Assembly (NCBI RefSeq): GCF_048773025.1
Contig: NC_133559.1
Coordinates: forward strand, 22,598,501 to 22,662,500
DNA: 64,000 bases
Direction: 5' to 3'
DNA from: Camelus bactrianus
Taxonomy: Eukaryota; Chordata; Mammalia; Artiodactyla; Camelidae
The translations under genes were made by a program, and so were the position numbers. Below the pieces are notes generated by a model. The model saw only the letters and a list, made by a program, of their open reading frames with translations. It ran no database searches and was not told the DNA's origin. Positions 47,902-61,300 of this stretch are shown here, piece after piece. Position 1 is the stretch's first letter. Every line of letters starts with the position of its first letter.

Positions 47902-48275
47902 GGAATACCACTCCGCCATAAAAAAAATAAAAGAAAGAAAGAAAGAAAGAAATGTTGCCATTTGCAGCAACATGGATGTACCTGAGGGGCATTCTCCTAA
48001 GTGAAATAAGTCAGACAGAGAAAGACAAATACTGTATGATATTACTTATACATGCAATCTAAAAAATACAACAAACTAAGGAATAAAACAAGAAAGAAAT
48101 AAACTCACAGATACAGAAAACAAACTAGTGGTTACCAGTGGGGAGGGCAGAGAGGCAATGGAGGGGTAGGGGATTTAAAAAAAGGGTTATTGAGATTATA
48201 TGAAATCATCTGTGTGAAACCTCTGAAAATTATAAAGCACTACAGAATTTAAAATTAAAAATAAAAAGAGACTCA
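47715..48275 (+). mobile_element. L1 3' end, 5' truncated, with long TA microsatellite
   Basis: The ORF2 C-terminal region ('gtgtccatcaacacatgaat', 'taatggaataccactccgcc', 'tttgcagcaacatggatgta') is followed by an artiodactyl-type 3' UTR ('gtggttaccagtggggaggg') and an A-rich end. A TA run of about 89 bases interrupts it at 47,811-47,899, and an AAAG run lies at about 47,931-47,950. Other frames of the microsatellite give spurious repetitive ORFs. Confidence 0.9.
47811..47899. repeat. (TA)n microsatellite
   Basis: This is an essentially pure TA dinucleotide run of about 89 bases inside an L1 fragment. The assembled length is probably approximate. Confidence 0.95.
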
Positions 48276-49591
48276 CACACACAACAAAGAGAAAAACTAC
48301 ACAATGCAGGCTCTAGGCGAAGACTTAAAATTTAACTTAACTATAACTCTCTCCTAAAAAATGAAGTAGCTCTTATTACAGCAGTTGTCGGTGTTGTTAT
48401 TTTGCTCTCAAAGGGGAAGCAAGAAATATAACTAAGGCAACATGAATGAAGTACACCAATTAGAGAAAAACATACTTGAACGGCGGCTGGCATAGTGCAT
48501 TCTATAGTTGCATTAGTACCTGTGAGAAACCAGAAGCCAAGGAGATGAAATGGTTAAGAGAGGGGACAGAGAAGTAGGGATTGGACTGGGACAGAATGAG
48601 AGGATAGAGAGATTAGATAAACGGGAGAGTGAGGACAAGGCAATACAGATATATAAGGAACAACAAACATGAGCACAAGTCCAGAAGCAAAAACAGGAAT
48701 AATATGGGACAATGAAGAAACATTCTTAATAGATGTTTTGTGCTAAAAAACTTAAAATGTTTGGACAAGTAGCATTATTCTAGATTCTAGAAAACCTTGA
48801 ACACAGGTAATAGTTTAGATATAATGCCTAAGATCAAACACACGAGGAAACAGGAAACATTAAAGGAGCAGAGAGAGGAGCAACAATTGAAAATCATGTC
48901 TATGATTACTTTGTATTTATTTTAAAGACTGGCTTCCTACTTAATCGCTACTAAATTTGAAATCTGAGCTACCTTTGAATCACTTCTATTGTATTTTTTT
49001 TCTATAATTGGAAGTCGATTTTCTCAAGGATCATATTAATAGTGAAGGCAAAAAATAATTTTTAAATTAGAAAAGGTATCTGAAATGAAAAATATAAAAC
49101 AATTCACAAATTCAGGTAACATATTTATCAAATTTTCCCCTAATTTTTAATGATGGCCAAATATATAAGTTGTAGTTACATGCAGATACTGACTTTGAAA
49201 GAAAATTTTCTAAATGACCTAGGGTCAATTAAAGATAAGTAATGTTTGACTCTACTTGAAGGACATCTGGTAGCAGTGTACAAACATAAGCTGAAGGGGA
49301 CATAAAGGGGTTAGAAGTAATCTATGGGGGTGGGAGGTAAAGGAAGAAATAGGAATGAGGAGATGAAATGCATGAATGAATGAAAAGAAAGAGACAAATG
49401 CAGGAGATATTTGAACGTGTTACTGTTTTTTGATGAATAATTAGAAAAAAATTAGATAAAATTTAATTCAACAAATACTTACAAAGCAAATTTTAAAAAG
49501 AAAAAAAGTTCAAAAGCTGATATATTATAGCACTTTATTATTGAGGAATTCCCTGGGTAGTGTGTTAAAAATGAAGGTTCTGTAAACAACC

Positions 49592-51705
49592 GAACTGACA
49601 ACCTAAAATAATGAGAAAAAGAAGAACAAACAAGACGTAAAGTCAGCAGAAGAAAAGAGACAATAAAGATCAGGGAGGAAACAAATAAAATAGAGATTAA
49701 AAACACAATAGAAGGAAACCAATAAAACCAAGAGCTGGTTTTTTGAAAGAGTAAACAACTCTGGCTAGGCTCACCAAGAAGACAGCAATGACCCATATAA
49801 ACAAAGTAAGAAATGAAAAAGGAGAAATTACAACTGGTATTGCAGAAATACAAAAAATCATAAGAGAATACCATGAATAATTATATGCCAACAATTTGGA
49901 CAATGTAGAAGAAATGGACAAGTTTCTAGAAATACACAGTTGACCAAAACTGAATCAAGAAGAAATAGAGAATTTGAACAGACCGATTATTAGAAGTGAA
50001 GTAAAATCTGTAATTTAAAAAACTTTCTGCAAACAAAAGTCCAGGACCAGATGGCTTCACTGGGGAATCCTACCAAACATACACTGATCCTTCTCAAACT
50101 CTTGCAAAAGACTGAAGAGGAGGGAACACTCCCAAACTCATTCTGTGAAGCCACCATTACCCTAGTACCAAAACAAGACAAAGACACTACCAAAAAAGAA
50201 AATTACAGGCCAAGGTCTTTGATGAATATAGATGCAAAAATTCTCAACAAAATATTAGCAAACTAAATCCAACAACATATAAAAAATATCATATACTACA
50301 ATCAAGTCGGATTTACCCCCAGGTCACAAGGATGGTTCAACACACAAATCAATGTGATACACCACATCAACAAAATAAAGGACAAAAACCACATGATCAT
50401 CTCAACACATGCAGAAAAAGCATTTGATAAAATTCAACATCCATTCACAATAAAAACTCTTACCAAAATGAGTACAGAGAGAACATATCTCAACATAATA
50501 AAAGCTATTTATGACAAACACACAGCCAACATAAAACTCAAACAGTGAAAAGTTGAAAGCATTCCTGCTAAAATCTGGAACAAGACAAGGATGTTCATTC
50601 TCACCACTTCTATTCAACATAGTGTTGGAAGTCCCAGCCATAGCAATCAGACAAGAAAAAGAAATAAAAGGGATCCAAATTCGAAGGGAAGGGGTAAAAT
50701 TGTCACCTTATGTGGATAACATGATACTGTATATAGAAAACCCTAAAGACTCCACACAAAAACTGCGAGAGCTGATAACAAATTCAGCAAGGTAGCAGAC
50801 TATAAGATTAACATACAGAAATCAGTTTCATTTCTTTGCACTAATAATGAAATATCAGAAAAGGACAGTAAAAAACAATCCCTTTTAAAACCACATCAAA
50901 AAAATAAAATACTTGGGAATAAACCTGATCAAGGAGGTGAAAGACCTATATGCTGAGAACTATAAAACACTGATAAAGGAAATTAAAGACAATTAACAGA
51001 AATGGAAAGATATCCTACGCTCCTGGATTGGAAGAATTAATATTGTTAAAATAGCCATACTACCCAAAGCAATCTACAAATCTAATGTGATCTCTATCAA
51101 AGTATGCAGGACATTTTTCACAGAAATAGAACAAATAATCCTAAAATTTAAATGGAATCACAAAAGACTAAGAATTGTCAAAGCAATACTGGAAAAAAAA
51201 AAAAAAAAGAATGAAGCTGGAGGAATAACCCTCCCAGACTTCAGACAATACTACAAAGCTACAGTAATCAGAACAGTGTGGTACTGGCACAAAAACAGAT
51301 GTATGGATCAATGGAACAGAATAGAGAGCCCAGAAATAAAACTACACACCTATGGTCAATTAATCTTTGACACAGGAGGCAAGAATATGCAATGGAGAAA
51401 AGACAGTCTCTTCAGAAGTAATGTTGGGAAAGCTGGACAGTCGCATGTAAATCAATGAGGCCACAACACTCCCTTACATCAGGTACAAAAATAAACTCAA
51501 CATGATTTAGAGACTTAAACATAAGAAACGACACCATAAATCCAGGAGAGAACATAGGCAAAACAATCTCTGATATAACTTGTAGCAATGTTTTCCTAAG
51601 TCAGTCTACTAAGACAACAGAAATAAACAATGAACAAATGGGTCCTTATAAGCTTTTATACAGCAAAGGAAACCATAAACAAAATGAAAAGACAACCTAC
51701 AAATT
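49592..51705 (+). mobile_element. L1 fragment with most of ORF2, truncated at both ends
   Basis: L1 ORF2 sequence runs from the region between the endonuclease and reverse transcriptase domains to near the C-terminus. Recognisable parts are SPGPDGF at about 50,040, the RT segment KENYRP...[15 protein letters not shown] (50,051-50,266), DKIQHPF...[11 protein letters not shown] (50,354-50,548), and [20 protein letters not shown] (from about 50,570). The catalytic FADD box has become YVDN at 50,709-50,720. [10 protein letters not shown]-like sequence and the WYWHKNR segment fall in 51,087-51,458. Stops and frame changes split the reading frame into at least four pieces. No 3' UTR or A-tail is attached, so it is an old, inactive remnant. 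Confidence 0.9.
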
Positions 51706-51905
51706 GGATTTGAAATAGTACCTAATTATTCCTGTGAAACTGAAACGAAAAACAGGTCTATGGCAGCCAGTGTTAGAAACACTTTGAAATCACTTTTTCC
51801 TCCCTTCCCAGATGGAAACACTATTGGATCCCTACAAATTTCCACAAGTAAGTTCAAGGCTGAATTTTTAAGGAACAGGATCTTTGTTTCTTCTAATTCT
51901 AGGCT

Positions 51906-52214
51906 TTTTTTTTTTAATTGAAATATTTACAATGTCGTGTTAGTTTCTGGTGTACAGCATAGTGATTCAGTTGTACATACATATATATATTCCTTCTCAT
52001 ATTCTTTTTCATTATAGTCTATTACAAGGTATTGAATGTAGTGAAGTTACTTACAAAACAGAAACAGACTCACAGACATAGAAAACAAACTTAGTTACCA
52101 GAGGGGAAAGAGGGTGTGGAAGGATAAACCGGGAGCCTGGGATTTGCAGATACAAAGTGCTATATATAAAACAGATATACAACAAGTTCCTACTGTGTAA
52201 CATAGGGAAATACA
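51906..52214 (-). mobile_element. L1 3' end with 5' inversion (twin-primed)
   Basis: Positions 51,906-52,041 hold the reverse of the L1 3' terminus, beginning with a T-run ('tggtgtacagcatagtgatt' is the reverse of the 3' UTR). From about 52,042 to 52,214 the adjoining upstream 3'-region sequence ('acaaaacagaaacagactca', 'gttaccagaggggaaagagg', 'tgtgtaacatagggaaatac') appears in the opposite, sense orientation. The two parts meet in consensus at a shared 'acattcaa' stretch. I did not find a clean target-site duplication. Confidence 0.85.
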
Positions 52215-55200
52215 TTCAAAGCCTGAACTAGTGGTAACTATGGGTAGAAATGGGTGATGGATTCAAGATCTATAAAAAAGAAATGACATAGAATTTGTGC
52301 TTACATTAATATCAAACTTGATTTTACATTTCTAAGACTCCAGTTTTTAATGGTCAAAACTCTGTACTTAAATAAATTTGATTTTAAATTTATAAACTGC
52401 CAAAGAATAGGACTGTGCCTAATAAAACTTTAAAAAAGCCAACATTTTCTATGATATAGTAAATCACAGCAATCATCTATATTATTGGAATTTCTACAGC
52501 AATTCCTAAGTAGAATGCGAAATTGGGATAAATGTGTCTTCGCACCTGTCAGTTGCATATAAGAAGTCTGGCAAATTTTTATAGAAACACTCAGTATTTG
52601 AGACTAAATAATTAAAAAGTTCTTAATAGTAAAGGTCAGGTCACATCGTAATTTCCGAACAGCCTAAATATTTCCTTCACACTTAAAATTCTTGCCCCTG
52701 GCTAAATTTGTATGGAGACTTTCATTAGAAAACTAATTTCAAAGAGATGATTCCATTGCTACTATCAAGTCAGACACCGAATTACCTTTTGTAACTGAGA
52801 CTGAATGACTGCATGCGGTATGGGAGGGGGTGGCTGTTCCAGATGGATATATATTATAAATCATATTTTGAAAAAAGTAATCATCTCTAAAATGTTATAA
52901 GAAATAGAATGGCTGTTTACTCTCAACCTAGTTTTGAAATATGCTGACAATACACAAATTTACACAGCAAGAAGTCTAAGATAATTAAGTGATTATTAAA
53001 AACCTCTTACATTTGTTTGTACCTGTAGATGTAATACGAATCTTACAAACTAGAAAGCTGAGCTTAGAGATGGAGAAAGCGGGAAAGAGCAATGCTGCTG
53101 TGCTTTACAACAAGAAAAGAGCTAGACAACTTCAAATTAATGACATTTCTTGAAACTACTAGAGAACTGAGTCACAAGCAAAACAAGATAAAATTGGGAG
53201 AAACTGGCACCTGCAGGGAGAGACAAAACCAGAGTATTTGTTTACTTCGCAACAAAACAGCTGGATAAGCCAGTGGGGAGATTAATGTTTAACAGGATGC
53301 TACAGGGTGGCTAGCATGGGAGGGTGAGGCCCCGGCTGCTGTAAACACTGCAGGTTGAGGGGGTAGAATCTTCCTGCACACTTTTCCTCCATGAACTCCC
53401 ACCAGAGGAGACAGGAGAGAATCTTGAGAAAGCTTCTCATGTGGTGCTGGCTGGAGGAAGGGAATAGCACCCATTTCCTAAAACAACCCAGGTCAATTTT
53501 CCCCATTCTCTAATTTGTAAAAGTTTTTATTACTGGAAAAATACACAACACTGTGAAGCATGGACGATGAAGGGATTAAAAAAAGGTCATAGTTCTCTTA
53601 AAAAAGATAGAACTGAAAATTCAAATGCACATGTTCATGCAAAGAACCAAAACCTCAAGCTTATCAATTATCAATTAGTAAGAAACACAGCAAAACCGTG
53701 TGGAAGGATCTCTTCGTAAGGACTCACACCTATTCAGAGCCAATAGTTTCACCCTCAGTAACTCAGGTTGATGAAAAGCCTTACATCTAAAAAACAGACA
53801 TGAAAAGCTTAAAAGTAATTCATGTTTTTGATAAATCTCATCCAGTAGGGAAAAAATACACCTTCAAACAATTTACTAAGACTACCAACAAAACCTTTCC
53901 CCCTCATTAGTTATATTAAATGAGTGAGTTTAAAATTAGACATTTACACAGACTAACAAAAAAATCAAAAGCCAAAAAACAAATAAAACCCAAGTTATTA
54001 CTCTTTTTTTTTTCCAAGTTATTACTCTTGATCAGTGATTTTTTTTTTCTCCATATTCCTAAAATAATGATTTGGAAAGAACAGAGTGAAAAGGAAAAAG
54101 AGAAATAAGTAAAAACATGTACTAAATGTGTAGAACAACAGAAACTGGCCAAAATTAAATGCTTTTCTTCATTCTTCTTCATTATAGAATGACTGAACAG
54201 TTTTTTAAAAATTGATGATCACTCTGATGGAAAATGTAAAATCTATACAGTAACCAGGCTCTCCCCACCAATAAGACCAGTGAAATCCCTGTAAAAGATC
54301 CTAGAATTTGTTTTGCTATCAATAATTCATCCTCTCCATTAGTAAAGGGAAACACAGTTGTCAGATCTTTAAAATCCAGCCAAATGTAAAAGGCTAACTG
54401 AAAGGTCTCAACCTTTTACAAAACAGAAAGCTTTGAGGAAATAAAAATATTCCTTATAAACAGGGATTCCTGTTGAATTCTGAAGTTCCAAGGCCAACTT
54501 ACTAATTGGAAGAGACATAAACCCTCCTATATTTTATTCTTTTTAAAATGTAAGATAAAATGTTTTTAAATATAAATACCCACATAAGTCTCTAGATCAA
54601 TTATCCATTCTTATTAGTTGACATTCTGGATTAATCTGAACCACTACTCTCTTCCCTTAGTACAAATATCAAGGATTATCATGTGAATTACGAATTTGAT
54701 TGGTCAGTAAAAAAAAAAATAATGGTAAGAAAGAGCACATGAGTATGACTAGTGAAACTTAAATGACTCTTGGCTGCTAAAAAGAAGGATGACAGATATT
54801 CAGTTACATATTTCAAACTAGGCAAAGGTATTCCAATAGTGTGGCATGAAATGAAGTACTTCATTTTTTATTTACCAGGTGATAACACTACCTTACAATC
54901 CATAAGGACTTTTTTTTGAGAGATATAGTAATTCATAGCAATTAAAAAAAAAAGACTCTTGGGTCTCTTAAAATAAGCTAATGTTTCAAATGTTGTTAGC
55001 ATTAAAAAACACTAAAAGCAAAGACAATTACTACTATTTTTCTCTTCCAATCTCTGGAAAGTAACTCACAAAGATATGCATGGTTAATCACAAAGCCACA
55101 GGTCAATACTTGGGATTTAAAACAGTAAATTAACAAAATGGAACTAAATCTTAAAGCCAAATTTATGTTCTACACAGTCTATCCCTAACACTTCCTACTA

Positions 55201-57919
55201 TCATTAGAGTCAAAGATCTTGAAGACAAATACAAGCATGACTAACTGCCTATTTAATTCTCAACAATGTGTGGATACATTGTTATTAAAACTAAATGATC
55301 CAGATTTATTTTCTGCCTCATCTTCATTTTTTGGTTGGCTATCACAGTTCAGATAAAAAAATCTTTGTTTTCATTCAAGTTCATCTTCTTATCTACAGCA
55401 AAAAAAAAAAAAAAAAAAAAAAGACTAATATAAACAGGCAAAAATTAGACAGCAATTATAACAGATTGACTTTTCTACATAATCAAATTATTCCTATGTT
55501 CAGCAGTAATAACTTTTCTACCATTTTGGGAATAGCCAATGCCAACTTCTGACAGCTTTATTTGGAAAAATGCTGCATAAAATGGGACTGAAGGTATAAT
55601 GGAGTAAGATATGAAAGGCACAAACCCCTATAAGGATCACATCAATATAACAGAGTGTCATAAAAACAACAGAGATTAATGTGAAATTGTGGAAGTAAAA
55701 TACAAAAATATATTTCCCTTCCCCAGACAGGATGCAAGTTTGAATTAGGAGGAAACACTTTCCTCTTACAGTTGCTGTCCTTGGTTAATCCTGCTTTAAG
55801 TAACTTAAATATATTCTTATTCAATTAGAAAAGAATTATCATATTTTTCCATATGTATACTTTAGCATATGAAACCAATTCAAGCAGTATTCATTAAAAA
55901 TGTTTCAGTCAAGGAAATGACATCCAATATTCGTTCTTTCCTTCTACTACTGCTATAGAAATTTGTAGGAACTATCAAAAGATAAACATTCAGAAACCAA
56001 AGTTAACTTCCTTCCCATCTCAAAATATTTTGGACTCTTTTAAGCCTGGTTGCGTAATAATGAAAATTATTCATAGGTTAACGACATAATTCAGAATGCA
56101 CTCTCAAATTCATACATTTCTTTTCTCCCTTTAAAAAAGCAAGACAAAAAAGCAAAACCAAGTAGCTTAAAGATTTCTGTCAATTCTCTTCTTCAAAGTT
56201 GGCATACTTCAGAAGGACAAACACTATTTTTTTAGAAGTACTTAATGAGAAAAAATTGTAAGAACCATTCTAATATAGGTCAAATTCCATTACAGTACAT
56301 ATAAAAATGACAATAATCAAATATTTTAAATGTTGACTAGCAGACCCACAAAATCATTTTGTTGATTTCATTACAGTCACCATAAAACATCTAAAGCAAC
56401 AAGTGTTTTCACAGAAGCTGTCCATACAGTAGTGGACACTGAAGTTAAGGAATATTTATACTTAACACAACTTAAAGAAATAAATTAAAGGTTTGCTTCA
56501 GTTTTCCACAACCTTCTTGTCTCCTCTCTTTTCTACATCCCCACCCCAGTCTAGTCTGCACACTAAGGGAAGCGTGGGGCGGTTACGAGGAGATGGGAGC
56601 CACAGTCTTCCTGGAAGGCAGGGTCCACACTTAGAATCTTCTTTCCTTCCACATGCAAGACAGACTAGAGTTCATTCATATTGGCCCTCTTCCAGTCAGG
56701 AAAATTTTCTAAAGTGTTATAAACCATCTGGCTAGAGGGGAGCAGAAAGCAAAGGAAAGAGAAACAGAAATACAGAAAGGAGAGAAGAAAGAAAAAGAAG
56801 TTCCTATGTTGTCTTCTCAGTGTTCACTCAGGAATTTAGGATGAGTAATAGTTTATGAGTGTGGGAAGTCAATATATATTAAAGATAGCTTTTTTTTAAT
56901 TAAAGAAAAGAAATGAGACCACATCTTATTTGTGTGTGAAAGTTTCTTCCTGAGAAGGGTAAGGGAGTAGCAAAATTTAAGAGACATCAGGTATTCATAA
57001 TTACAATTATTCCCTCTTTAACAGATGCTTGAGAACAATTAATGCCTCTTGGTTATCGTGTGTGACAAATCTCCAGTGGTAACATCAATCATCTGTTCCC
57101 AAACTTGATTGTTTATATAATTTCCCAAGGAGACCTGGGTAACTCTTCATCTTACAAATGGGGAACTCAAAATACAAATTTCTACTCTCCTCCCTTCCTC
57201 CCCCAAAATATGGATGCAGGGGTCTAAGAAGACAACTGTTCTGTTATATATTTTTTTTGGAAAGATCCCAAGGTGACTCTGATGCTCACTGGTATAAATA
57301 AATTTTATCACAGATGCCTTCTGTATTTTAATGGAAGCTGACTTTTCACTGAGTGACTTAGCTTCTCTAGTTTAGTGCAATCTGATGCTTTATACAGTGT
57401 TTGCTAAGTCAGAGGGGGATGCCTATCTCTTAGATAAAAGCATACAAAAATTGGAAAAAATGTTAAGTCTTTTGAGAGAAGGCAGAATTGTGAAATAGTA
57501 CAAATGCAATAGAGAAAGGGAAGGAACAGTAACAAATACCAATTCCCCTATAGCTGCATGCACTTTAATAATTTCATTGCTTTTGAAAATGTGCAAAAGC
57601 CTGGAGGTTATATCCCAAGGACAAAATGGTAATTATGACATGATTATATAGGTACCATGAATATTCATGTCAGGAAAGCTACTTTTCTTAAATTGATATG
57701 ACCACTGAGTTTCAAGTGAGTCTGTTAGATACTAGAAGTATCTCTCACCTCTACTCCAGCATTTCTTCAGTTTCAAAATCCAGTATTTAATAATGGAACA
57801 AAAAAGATAAAGGACAAGTCTGAAGAATTGTACCATTCATTATAAAACTTATATATTAATTACACATTATGTGCAAACCATCTGCTTAGTGCTAGCAGTA
57901 ATTTTAAAATGAATGCTAC

Positions 57920-58345
57920 TAATAGCAAACATTTACATAACTCTTACTCTATGTCAAACAGTCAAACCCTGGGGGGAGGGTATAGCTCAAGTGGTAGAAT
58001 GCATGCTTAGCATGTTCGAGGTCCTGGGTTCAATCCCCAGTATCTCCTCTAAAAATAAATAAATGAATAAATCTAATTAGCCCCTCAAGAAAAAAAAAAA
58101 CAATAAAAAAATTTTTAAAAAAGAAGTATGTTAAAAACTATTCTAAACCCTTTATGTACATTAGCTTACTTTAACATTATAACAACTCTAAAGGTAGGTT
58201 ACTACTATGACTAGCACTTAATAGATGAAGAAACTCAAGTCCAGCACAGTTAAGGAACTTGAGCAAAGCCATAGAGCTTAGTAAGTGGAAAATATGATTT
58301 GAACCTCAGTAATCTGGCTCCATCATCTGCTCTTACTCAGTATAC
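57920..58345 (-). repeat. MIR SINE, antisense, split by a Vic-1 SINE
   Basis: The left part, 57,920-57,970 ('taactcttactctatgtcaa'), and the right part, 58,125-58,345 ('tctaaaccctttatgtacat', 'gatgaagaaactcaagtcca', 'atatgatttgaacctcagta'), form one reverse MIR interrupted by the younger SINE. Confidence 0.8.
57971..58124 (+). mobile_element. Vic-1 SINE
   Basis: A full Vic-1 copy with head 'gggtatagctcaagtggtag', B box 'gggttcaatcccc', body 'atctaattagcccctc' and a long A-rich tail. It is inserted in an antisense MIR. The flanks 'tatgtcaaacagt' and 'tatgttaaaaact' look like a diverged target duplication. Confidence 0.93.
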
Positions 58346-61300
58346 TGAGGAGTTTGCAGGCTAGCAGGGATAGGAGACATAAACATAAATAACAGTACAA
58401 GGCAGTATTATTAACTCATTCAGGAAATATTTTTTTAATGGATAGGAACCGTAAGAGATTTAGGTAAAGAAAAGAAGCCCTCCATAAGAAAACAAAGTTT
58501 TAGTTAAAAACACTTCAGAATTAATGTTTCAATATATAAAGTTTCATTCATTAGAAGTAAGAATAGAAAGAATCTATTTCATTATATGACTAAAAAAGAT
58601 GCCCTACATATGCATACATTTATACAAAGTTATAACTTTGCATAATATGGGTGATAACTTTGTTAACAAATTCCCAGGCCAAGTTTTCCTGGACTTCGTT
58701 TCAAGGGAGGGAACTTAGAAAAATCATTATCTTGACATCCTTCACCATAGGGTTAAGAGAAACTTTTAATACAGTTTCTTGTGTTTCAAGACACAAGAGA
58801 AAATATCCACCCTTAATAACCAAAGCTTTTTTTGAGGATAGAGTATATATAGATTTTCTGTCATTTTTGAAGAGCTATGAGAGTCTTTAAGTGTCCTTTA
58901 CAAGCACTGCTTTTTCCCAGCAGATATATGTTTAGAATTCATAACTCAAGACCAGATAATTATGTACAATGTGGTTCAGAGCTGATAAAACAATGATAAG
59001 GGTACCTACAGCCTCAGGGGGAATCACCATGGACTCAGGATCAGCTTCCAACAAAAAAATGGTGTCCCTTTACACAGACATGATCACGCAACAGAAAGTA
59101 GTTTTCATACTTGAATCAATTTATATTCTATTCCAACAGTTTCAGATAAGTTATGCAAGAATTGATCCATACATATAGAACATATATAATCTCCTTTACC
59201 AAACTTCCAGTCTCTGAATAAAGCAGTGATGATAAAGATACGACAGAAATAAAGAATAAGAGTATTGTACCAAATTTACCTTCGCTTTGCAGCATTACTT
59301 TCAAGGTGGATGTGGGGTGTAGGAGATAGTGAAATGGATATGAATTACTAATACCAAATTATAAAAGGATTATAATTATAAAACAATATCTCAGTTGCAT
59401 GGTATTTTCTTTTCAAGCAATAATTTCTTTAAAAAAACAGTTCTCAGTATGTAAGCATATAATTTGTAAAAAATCAAAAGTTAACACTCTAGAAAATTGT
59501 TTATGCAAAAATTTAATAAAAAAGATTATTTTACTAACAAGATATTTTCAAACTGGCAAAGACAGTGGCATTATATTCCATGTTTTATAGGCAAGGTCAG
59601 ACTGAAATCCCTGAACTTTTTTGGTGCAAGACCAAATGGAAATAGATTGAGAAGGCAATCTATCAATTTTAATCAAAAGCCCTAAAGCTATTACTGTTCT
59701 TTAAATGAATAAATCTCTATAGTTCTCTTAAATTCCTAATTAGAAATTTAAAGATTCAAGAAGCATTATTCATAGTAGTAAAAGGTAAACATGAGTATCC
59801 TCAATAAAACAGTGAATACCAGTTGTGGTAAATCTTTAGACTGGAATGTATGTAGTCATTGAAAACACTCTTTTTAAAATGTATTTACACCTGAAAAATG
59901 TTCATAACAAAGGCAAAAGGTAAAGAATACATGATAATATATAAAATATTCAATTTTATTGGGAAAAAAATTCCTGTGAATGGAAAAATCACACAATTAA
60001 TTACATTAAAGTGTCCGTATTGATTATTTCTGAGAAAAGTGATAAGACATTTTCTTCTCTTTCGTTTTTCTAAATTCTTTAAAATATATATAGATTCATT
60101 TCTAATCGTCTCAGTAATAAGCTATTTGAAAATAAACAACCTAAGAGATAATGTTCCAAGATGACCACATTATTCTCTATCCACGCACTTGCCGAGGAGA
60201 TTCACTCTGACTCCACACTCTCTTAACACAAAGCTGTAAAAAACTTTCTTTGAATTAACTCTAAATTAGTTGAATGATAATTACTTAGTTAATGAATTAC
60301 ACAAACCATATCACTACTGCCTGTTAGAAGGGAAGGAAGGAAAAATAAATCTTATATTAGTCTATATTAATACTGGCTAGAAATTGTGAGTAAATAGAGT
60401 ATTTTAGAAAGAGAAGTTGAAACCAGAACATGAACTGTTGATTACAGATTTAATAATCCAGATGATGGCTCTGTCCAGTAAGTCAGACAGCAAAGGTCAC
60501 TACATCTGAACACAAGAGGTTAAATAAATTATGTGGTACTTTTCAAGGAAACAGAGTCAGAAAAAGAATTGAAATTGTAATCTGCTAGCCTACCATCCAT
60601 CCATCAAAAATACAGAGTTGACTGCTGTATACAGAAATAAAGGAAACCACATTATTTCAAAGATTGTATAATTATTCAAACGGAATATATCTGGATGTTC
60701 AATACTATGTGGATATAATACATTCAAGTACAGTTTTATAATTTACAATTGTTTCTTCAAATAAATAGATAATAAATTTCTTTTATTACAGTAAGCTAAA
60801 CATATGATAAAGTTCACTTCATTTATATTTAAAAAATAACCAATGGGGAGATAAAAGTTAAAGAGATCAAATTAAAATGGGGAGATTCCAAAGCCTAAAT
60901 AAAAGTAAGGTGGTATGTGGTATTCCAGGTAGTTATTTCTCACAAATTTGTATTTTTAAAAAATGATGAAGTTAATACTGAAATGGGCAATACAAATAAG
61001 ATTTATTCTTAGGGGTAAAAATCCTAAGAATTTGGCAACAACAGACCATCCTATGTCAATAACTCTAAGCTACTAAAGTTTCTTTAATTAAAGTATCTTC
61101 AAATGAATTAAAATAATAAAGTGAAAAAAAACTACAAAATGAAGAATTTTCTATTCTTTATTAGTGTAGAATAACCATTACCATTTCAAAGTATTCTAGA
61201 GAGGACTTAAGTTGTAAAATAAAAAATTCTTCTAAAAAAAGTATTTTCACTAGAGTTCAAGCAAAACTTATCTTAAAACTCCTTTGAAAATTAAATGTAG

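Noticed and set aside
47776-48004. Open frames encoding long IYIYIY repeats
   Set aside because: They are translations of the TA microsatellite inside an L1.
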